Shown piece after piece: positions 57,095 through 64,000 of a stretch of 64,000 nucleotides of DNA. The translations under genes and the position numbers were made by a program. The notes under the pieces are model-generated. The model was not told the origin of the DNA, made no database searches, and was given only the letters and a program-made list of their open reading frames with translations. The first letter of the stretch is position 1; each line of letters starts with the position of its first letter. This DNA comes from Saturnia japonica (taxonomy: Eukaryota > Arthropoda > Insecta > Lepidoptera > Saturniidae), in the NCBI GenBank assembly GCA_033032175.1, contig CM065309.1, positions 6,014,001 to 6,078,000 of the forward strand, written 5' to 3'.

Positions 57095-57690
57095 ACTACA
57101 TCTCGGAAACTTGGAATTCTGAACAGGAAACGACGGTTTTTCACGCCCGGTCAGTTTTATCTTCTTCACAAGGCATAAGTTCGGCCGTGTATGGAATACT
57201 GTTCGCATCTCTGGGGTGGATCCGTAAAACACTTCCTCGATGATTTGTCAGGTTGTAGAGACAAGCTGTTCGTATCTTTAATTATACATACGTTACTAAA
57301 TACAAAGAGTTGCTTCAGCTACGCAAGAACATTGCCTCGCTGAGTGTGTTCTACCGTCTGTATCATGGTGAGTGTTCTGAAGAACTTTTCAATTTAATTT
57401 CTTCGATACGAATAAAAAAGTTCTCTATGACTTACTTATCTTTGTCGTACCGTGTGTGACGTGTGTTTGTGCAACCATCTCCCGGCAAATGTTGTTCCCT
57501 CCTTCTTACGATATCGGATCTTTCAAGCATAACGTGAAGAGATATATATGTAGGTAGGCATGACAGTAGTGACTGCCGAAAGATTTAGATCTCTTGGTGG
57601 GTGCCGTTGTGTTTGGATTGTACTATGCTTACCATCAGGGACAGTAACGTCAATGCACCCAGCTATTATAAAAAAAGTAAATGCTCATTA
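57095..57690 (+). pseudogene. Jockey-like LINE C-terminal fragment
   Basis: The plus strand reads, across frames, EYCSHLWGGSVKHFLDDLSG near 57190, VFYRLYHGECSEELFNLISS near 57348 and PSYDIGSFKHNVKRYICR near 57505. These are hallmarks of the C-terminal end of a common insect non-LTR element. Indels break the frame (near 57300 and 57400). The 3' UTR appears to continue to the A-rich stretch at 57668. It abuts a mariner relic. Confidence 0.8.
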
Positions 57691-57779
57691 TGCTAAGGTT
57701 TTTATTAAAAAAAATACTATTCTTTCAAAAGAGTACTCGGAAAAGATCAATAATAGCTCAAATAATATACTTTACTTAC

Positions 57780-58500
57780 CGTTTGATCTTCCGGTAAGAA
57801 GTCCATGTGCACAACACCGTAATAGTCAACATGACTTTGAATTTCGATCGACTTTGGCGTGTTTTTTTCGGTTTCGGTTCAGTTGGAAAGCGTCACCTCG
57901 AAGCTTATTGACCAGTTTGCATGTCAAACTCGTAAACCCACGTCTCGTCACCAGTAATAATGCGTTTCATGAATGTTGGGTCGAAATTGACTCGTTCTAG
58001 CATGTCCTCAGCGACTATTATGCGATTGAGTTTTTGAAAAAAATTCAGGTCTTTTGGGACTAGGCGAGCGGCAACATGTTTCATAACTAAGTGATTATTT
58101 AAAGTGACACGGATCGACTCGTGAGACACAGAAAGTTCAGTACTCTCTCAAACTTGTATGAGGATTTTAGTCAATATTTCCTGCACTTATGCGATGTTAA
58201 CTTCAGTTGAAGACGTTGATGGCCTACCAGGGCGCGGCAAATCTTTCAGCGTATCTCGACCGCTTTTGAACTCAAGCACGTGTTTTTGATAAAGTCGATT
58301 CACCGTAAACCTTCTGTAATATTTTCAGTGTCTTCGAACACGAAATTCCATTGGCGATACAAAATTTAAGACAAACTCTTTGTTCGATGTTTTTGTCCAT
58401 TATAAAATTCGCAATACACACTAGATATGATCTAACTAAAAATAGCACTGTAATTAATCTAAATAACAGATGCAATTCAAGCTCAGCGCCAAAATGAAAA
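57780..58500 (-). pseudogene. mariner transposase relic, C-terminally truncated
   Basis: The minus strand starts MDKNIEQRVCLKFCIANGIS (58405), then QKVYGESTLSKTRA, and after a damaged stretch SHESIRVTLNNHLVMKHVAA, RLVPKDLNFFQKLNR and RIITGDETWVYEFDMQTGQ with the first catalytic Asp (57950). After about 57780 homology ends, so the second and third Asp are missing. Several stops and frame changes. Typical of the DD34D mariners. Confidence 0.85.
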
Positions 58501-58504
58501 ACAG

Positions 58505-59510
58505 TTGTGCCAATCTAAAATAAAAATAAAAATAATTGAATTTTTTACCATAAACAAATCATCCATTTCCGATACTTTTTTGACAAAATGTATACCAATA
58601 GTTTTAAAATATGTTAATTTAAGTATATTGCTTATTATGGAAAGAGCTTTATTTAATAATCAAAGGATCGTAATTTAATATCCTTCAAATATAAAACGAT
58701 TATATTAGTTTAATATAATTATCTCGATATATTTACTTCTTATAACTGTTACGAGTTGAAGAGATTTACGAAATCATTACGCTAATGAGCAGAGTTATCG
58801 ATATGCAACTGATAAAATCGTGAATAGGGTATCTCGTTAAGTCTGTTATAAATTTCAGTGTAGAATAAAATTTATTTCGTGTTTTACAACTAATTATGTG
58901 GGAGCGACCGAGAGATATAAAAAATACTATTTAAAATTAATATTTATGCAGATCATACAATACAATTAAACTTAATTTAGGAACCGTGTCTACCGATCGA
59001 AGTATGATCAAATAGTGGCCTGAATAAGACTCCGTATGTCAAGCGATTCTCACGTTGGTGACGAGTCGGAGTTCCTCGTAGCGACGCCTTGCGCTGGTTG
59101 TGGTCGGCATGTCGCACTACTTATCCGTAATTATAATAATGCAATCGATGGTTCTCATGCATTACGACTGTGTAACAAACTTATGAATGGCGTTTTGTTT
59201 ATCAGTACAGTCGTAGTGTTTATCAATCGAGGTAGGGAGAGATGGATATAGTACGGGATTGTTTTCCCAATTATCTTAACCGATAAACGCAAACTAGTAT
59301 TCTTTTTAAACTCCAGCAAAATTATAAATTTAACTTCTGTAAAAAGTAATCGTGGTGGTAATAAATATGTCGTACTACTTTTTTTCTCTCGCAGGGGGTT
59401 GGTTATATCTAGAATTTAAACTATCATCTTTAAATCTGTGTGGTAAAACAAAACACTTGTGTTCTACTGGATCGCGACTAAAATACACCAGATGTAACAC
59501 CCGCTATAGT
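58505..59510. other. AT-rich intergenic, nothing recognised
   Basis: The 71-codon plus frame at 59036-59251 has a CAGCGRH motif and a GC-richer start but no recognisable domain. Confidence 0.3.
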
Positions 59511-59514
59511 GGCA

Positions 59515-59590
59515 CGCTATGCCGTTTCGCGTTCCAGTATCGACCGGTGTATATCCAGTATTTAAGCATGGTGGTAGGGACTTGACACCC
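59515..59590 (+). repeat. Family V unit fragment
   Basis: TTTCGCGTTCCAGTATCGACCGGTGTATATCCAG followed by GTGGTAGGGACTTG, the first half of one 125-bp unit. Confidence 0.6.
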
Positions 59591-59599
59591 AGGTACATA

Positions 59600-59745
59600 G
59601 TTTTTTTTTTTTTTTTTGAACTGACTACACTGTTAGCCTTAGGGGCCCTATCCTAAAACAGAGCCGCTGCGGCTTTTACAGCTTCACCGGACTTGAGGTA
59701 CATAGGTTCTGTGAGGGACCTTTTTGATGTGAAACATCTATTGGC
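59600..59745 (+). repeat. Dispersed repeat family G, copy 2
   Basis: A T run, CTGACTACACTGTTAGCC and GAGCCGCTGCGGCTTTTACAGC, then GGTACATAGGTTCTGTGAGGG. It directly follows the family V fragment. Confidence 0.6.
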
Positions 59746-59749
59746 GTGC

Positions 59750-60690
59750 TTTGGCAGTAAAATCGACGCTCTCTCTAGCCGTCATGCCCCCTCTACGCCG
59801 CCGCTCTCGACTCCCTTGGATGTGCGTGTGCGCATACTAGACTTTATTATTTTCCTCCAATATTTTTATTGGTTTTTGATTTTGACTTATTAGAAATTTG
59901 AATATTCACTAAGATATTTGCATCGCGTAGTAATCGGGCGATGACGAATGCTTATCGGGGCACTGTTGGTAAACTGCCGCGCATCAAAGAGTTTTGTCGC
60001 AACATTATTCGCTTGCGTGGCTACACCTGCGTCCCTTCAGTGCTCAGTATTAAGTAATAATCTATATTTAGTGCAGTCCAGACTTTGAAGCGGGACAGAC
60101 ATGCTTGTGATTTCTTGTATAGTGTGGACTGGAGCAACGAGAAAGGGTTGCTGTTTATTTAATTTTATAAAACGGAGAGTATTATATGGAATCCTAGTAA
60201 CCCTGATCACAAAAGGAAACGTTTAGTACAAGATGCGTGGATTAGAATTAAAAATAAGCTCAGTTGGCCTGGCCCACCACGGTAGAAGAAATTAAAAAAA
60301 AAATTATTCTTTTACGGAAGATTTATATATACAATATATTCCATTTAAGCTTATGTATAGTGGAGAAAATTTAATTATTTGTAATCAAGTCATCAAAAAA
60401 TGATTTTTGGGCACTTTCGTGGCTTACGCTAAACCTTATGAGATACAAAAAAATAATGCTCTAAAGAATTGTAGTTCTTCAAAAATCTTAGAGAAAAATC
60501 CGCGATATCTATCTCCTAAGGTCGACTCACAGTAACCATTTTTATCTGCAACATAATAATTAAAAATATTATGTTATTTGCAAAGCTATTTTCTCTAATT
60601 CAGTATTAATCTTAATCCAGATTAGATTGTTAGTTAACTTGCGCATTTAATGTAGATGAAAATTATCCTTTACAGTTTTCCATTTAAATG
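59750..60690. other. Intergenic, nothing recognised
   Basis: 59930-60050 is GC-richer (TGGTAAACTGCCGCGCATC) but has no open frame. Confidence 0.3.
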
Positions 60691-60809
60691 AAATGTTAGA
60701 AGATATCATGAATTCAAAAGTACGCACGCGGTCGGTTGACCCCACCTATGATAAATTTACGCGTTGCATGCTAAGCGCACTATTCGTAAATATGAAGTTA
60801 CATAACATA

Positions 60810-61060
60810 TCATCACGCCTGTATTCCCGAAGTGTTAGCCAGAGGTGTGCATCCACTGTTAGTGGGGTATGTTTTAGGTCTCATGAAATAGGGTGCGAGC
60901 CTATTGCCATTAATCGAGCACAAAGCCAAACCCCGAGCTTCTACTGATAATTTCATAGATAAACTCAATAACACTACCTGGGTACCTGGGTAGCGAACCT
61001 AGGATCTCGAGTATAGCAGTCGCGTTTAGGAACACTAGGTTAGAGACAGTAATGAAGTTA
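60810..61060 (-). repeat. tRNA-headed SINE family 2, copy 2
   Basis: CACGCCTGTATTCCCGAAGTGTTAG at the left and the decayed minus-strand head (GATCCTAGGTTCGC, CTAACCTAGTGTTCC) at 61050-60995. Same strand and order as 51695-51980 but more diverged. Confidence 0.75.
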
Positions 61061-61064
61061 TAGT

Positions 61065-61620
61065 CTATCAATATTATTACGATAAACTCTAAATCAGGCT
61101 TTTTTTAAACATGAAATACACCATTTTCTAAATTGTACCCTTGCGAAGCTGGGGCGGGCCGCTAGTTAATGTACAATTATACAAATTTAGGTAATTAAAA
61201 ATGTAGCTGTATACACAACAAAACATTTTTGTAGGTAACTGTACACAGCTACTATTTGTAATGTATGGCTTTGATTTATTGTTCTGCAAGTTCTGCTTAC
61301 CTATTTATATCTCGGTTTGTTCAGTCGAAACGTTCACTTAAAACGTCTGACTAAATAGAACTTGTTTAAATATCATCATTCAATTAATGTTTAAATTTTT
61401 AAAATGTCTAAGTAAACTCGGCAAACTTGTTCAATTATTTATCTTTTCTTGATGAACGCAAGATGGGAAAGTCTTTTTGTATAATTTTGGTATACACGTA
61501 GTTTTACATTGATATTAATTATCTTTTATCTGCGTTTTTACGGTTTCGTGCCTCAAAAGGAAAAATAAAACCATATAGGAGGATACGATACGGTAAATGC
61601 AGTTTTTTTTATCGTTTATA
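61065..61620. other. AT-rich intergenic
   Basis: A short GCGAAGCTGGGGCGGGCCGCTAGTT end of a CTAG-ended repeat is at 61144-61168. Nothing else. Confidence 0.3.
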
Positions 61621-61629
61621 CGTTTAAGC

Positions 61630-61935
61630 GTTATGGCCACAATCTCACCTAATCTTAAGTGACAATGTGACCCAAGATGGTAACACGCTAAGCCTAGTAG
61701 GAAGACTTGCTCTCAAGTGCAGCTCTCGGGACAAACGTACAAGGTGCTTGGCGACAGATTTTCTACTAGAGGGTGGTAGCTAGCAGGCGGGCATTAGAAA
61801 AAGCGCTGCCACCATGATATGCTTTCATCACGATGTTTTCCTTCATCGAAAGCTCAAACTTAATGCAGGTATTCGAATTCACGTTTATTGACGCAATATC
61901 ACTACCGCAACCACCGCTCAGTGAGCTATCATTGT
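61630..61935 (-). repeat. tRNA-headed SINE family 3, copy 2
   Basis: Body ATGGCCACAATCTCACCTAAT, GGTGCTTGGCGACAG, GGCGGGCATTAGAAAAAGC, CACCATGATATGC. Minus-strand head AGCTCACTGAGCGGTGGTTG near 61927-61908. Confidence 0.7.
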
Positions 61936-62594
61936 TCCTAAACAGATTTTCTTGTTTTCACACACATGCGGTCTGTTCATGTAAGATAACCATGCTCTAT
62001 TTGTATAGGATTCGCTATTCGTGTTATATTATTGTTTAATTTGAAAACGTTCTTATAGGCGGCCACGACTAGTTTAGTTTAGTTTACGCAGTCCAGGTTT
62101 GGCGTTGTTCGCCCTAAAGCCATACACCTCTACGTCGAAACGCTTTATGAATTTATCTTTGAAAAGTAAACTCAATTAATTTAAATATACATTAGAAATA
62201 ACATATTTGACTACGAAGTATTATTCCACGTTATTATATTGTGACCGTTGATTTTAATGACGTACTTCTATATAATTGGAATATGTTTTAATGAGTATTT
62301 CCGTAACAATCACTTTTGTTCAATAGCGTAAAACGTTTGATTTTGAATTAATTAGTGAATGGAATAATGGCATTGATTATTGTTATATACCGGCTAAATA
62401 TAATTACTATTATTTAACTTTAAGAGCTCTTCCGATACATAAACCGATTTGAAACGATAATGGCACAGTGAGAGCGGTGTCGGAAATAACGTGAATCGCA
62501 TGTGGGTCTGAGTACTACAATGAGCCTAATAACTAACCTTTTAGTGATTGAAAATATCGTAGTACCAAACCATAGCATGGTGGTAATGTATTTT

Positions 62595-62885
62595 CTGATG
62601 CTTTTTTGGCCATAATATCACCTAATTTTGTGATGATGTGGCACGCTAAGCCTAGTGAGGGAACTGGTTTTCAGGTGTGAGTGCAGGTGCACCTATTGGT
62701 GCTTAGCAACAGATTTACATCTTGAGAGTTGTAGTTAGCCAGACGGGCATTAGAAAAAGCCCTACCACCATTCTATGGTTTCATTACGATGTTTTCCTTC
62801 ACAGCAAGCTCAGACTAATTTCAGGGGTTCGAGTTCACGTCGATCGACACCATGTCTGTACACGCTGCCACTGAACAATTATATA
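62595..62885 (-). repeat. tRNA-headed SINE family 3, copy 3
   Basis: Same body order, with GACGGGCATTAGAAAAAGCC and a better-preserved minus-strand head: TTCAGTGGCAGCGTGTACAG (A-box-like) and GTGAACTCGAACCCCTG (B box). Confidence 0.75.
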
Positions 62886-63134
62886 TACCAACCTCGTGTT
62901 GAAAATCTGTCGCAAAGTGTAGGTGTGTTCCGGTAGCTGCCTTTAAGAGCAAGTAACTCTAGGCTAAGCCTTATCACCTACGCTCACGTTGCTCCTTGAC
63001 ATCCGATGAGATTTTACTTAAACATTAATACAGTATTATAATTCAAGTACATGGCAACTAGTTAACTATCACAACGCTTAAGGTTTATCGACAGTCACTA
63101 TTTTAAGCAAGCCTTCCAATACCAAGGGTTAATT

Positions 63135-63450
63135 TTGAGGTTGTCACGTCATCATCTATCTCAGCCAAAAGACGTACTCTACAGGACATAGTCCACCCCC
63201 AATAATCGCCACAATAACCGGTCCTACGCTGTTTGCATCGAGCGAGTTCCTGCAACACTCTTCAGGTTGTCGGTCCACTTTGTAGCGAGTCTGCCGACGC
63301 TGTATCTTCCTGTACCTGGCCGCCTTTCGAGATCTATGCAGTCCCATCGGCCATCCGTTCTACGAGCAATATGCCCCGCTCGCCCCTCGTTGTTACTTAA
63401 GTTTAGCTATTCTTAGAGCTATCTTCTCATTCCTGATTTGATACGTTAAC
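63135..63450 (-). pseudogene. RTE-type LINE 3' end fragment
   Basis: The left edge CATCATCTATCTCAGCC is the reversed 3' end of an RTE LINE. Minus-strand codons read RSMQTA-DRLLWR, GRYSVGRLATKWTDNL and TDGRWDCIDLERRPGTG, the same C-terminal region as in 40307-40972, with stops. Confidence 0.75.
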
Positions 63451-64000
63451 ACGAAATGTATGTAACTTGGTGATCTTAAGCCTCCGAAGCAAGCAACAGC
63501 AAAGTGTTTTTTATAAAAAAACAGAATAGGAGTTCCTTAGCTTACCAATAGCTCTATAATCGTGAGGCAGCATTTTTATTAACGCAGTCCATTAACTAGA
63601 TTCAATAAAATTTATTAATGGAACTATAAACTTTTTAATACACAAAAAGTAAGCATTGTTTAAAGTCTCTGTTTTAATTTTCTACTGAAAATGAACAAGG
63701 TTGCTGTGGGCGATCTACCTCCGCGCCTGTTTGCTCGACGTAAATAAACTGGCACGGTCAATCCAGACCATTGTTAGGAATATGCCGATTGTTTGCTACC
63801 ACGGAGTACTAAACCATTGAAATATACACATGTGTTTTCATTGAAAAGTTAACATTAAAACATTGTGATTGGTTCATTTGAAATTATATCAATTATGACT
63901 ATTTTAACATGTACTTACTAATCTTAGATTCACTATCTATCATTGAATATTGAACAGTTTTTTTTTTTATATATTGCCGTTTTTATAGTTGATCTCAATA
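63451..64000. other. AT-rich intergenic, nothing recognised
   Basis: 63720-63800 is slightly GC-richer; no frame or repeat was assigned. Confidence 0.3.

Overview
The window is AT-rich eukaryotic DNA with GT-AG introns, mostly non-coding and packed with transposable elements. The repeat families (tRNA-headed SINEs, RTE and jockey-like LINEs, BEL/Pao, Helitron helicase, mariner/Tc1) and an insect-type odorant receptor point to an insect, most likely a moth or butterfly (Lepidoptera). There are no operons, CRISPR arrays, rRNA genes or convincing functional tRNA genes.

Layout. 1-8300: a decayed Helitron PIF1-type helicase split by a complete 6.9-kb BEL/Pao LTR retrotransposon (530-7445) with an exact 5-bp target duplication (TTACC). 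Its gag and pol carry several frameshifts and stops. 8691-9997: a Tc1/mariner element with identical 33-bp terminal inverted repeats and an intact 359-codon transposase; the catalytic spacing suggests DD41D. It sits inside an older SINE. 10.4-20 kb: gene-poor, with a mariner relic, short Helitron-like repeats and an array of five ~125-bp units. 20.5-21.2 kb: a dead LINE fragment. 21274-28692 (+): nine exons of a tubulin-tyrosine-ligase-like gene (TTLL2-like glutamylase); its 5' exons were not found and its introns are full of repeats. 29.5-31.1 kb: a degenerate transposon. 32806-38262 (+): a complete eight-exon odorant receptor of 401 codons.

37.9-45.4 kb is the most unusual part. An RTE-type LINE insertion with an 11-12 bp target duplication is split. 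Inside it lies a 2.5-kb second copy of the flanking DNA that still has the unoccupied insertion site, and this insert is bordered by 129-bp direct repeats of LINE sequence. The second copy carries a duplicate of the receptor's last exon. This is either a real recent rearrangement or two haplotypes joined in the assembly.

45.4-64 kb: intergenic DNA with a complete but inactivated Tc1 element (47018-48655), a GC-rich island near 49.5 kb, two SINE families, three LINE 3' fragments and a truncated mariner.

Only three things look like potentially functional protein genes: the TTLL2-like gene, the odorant receptor and the intact DD41D transposase. They are unrelated in function. Everything here is read by eye; no alignment or database search was run.
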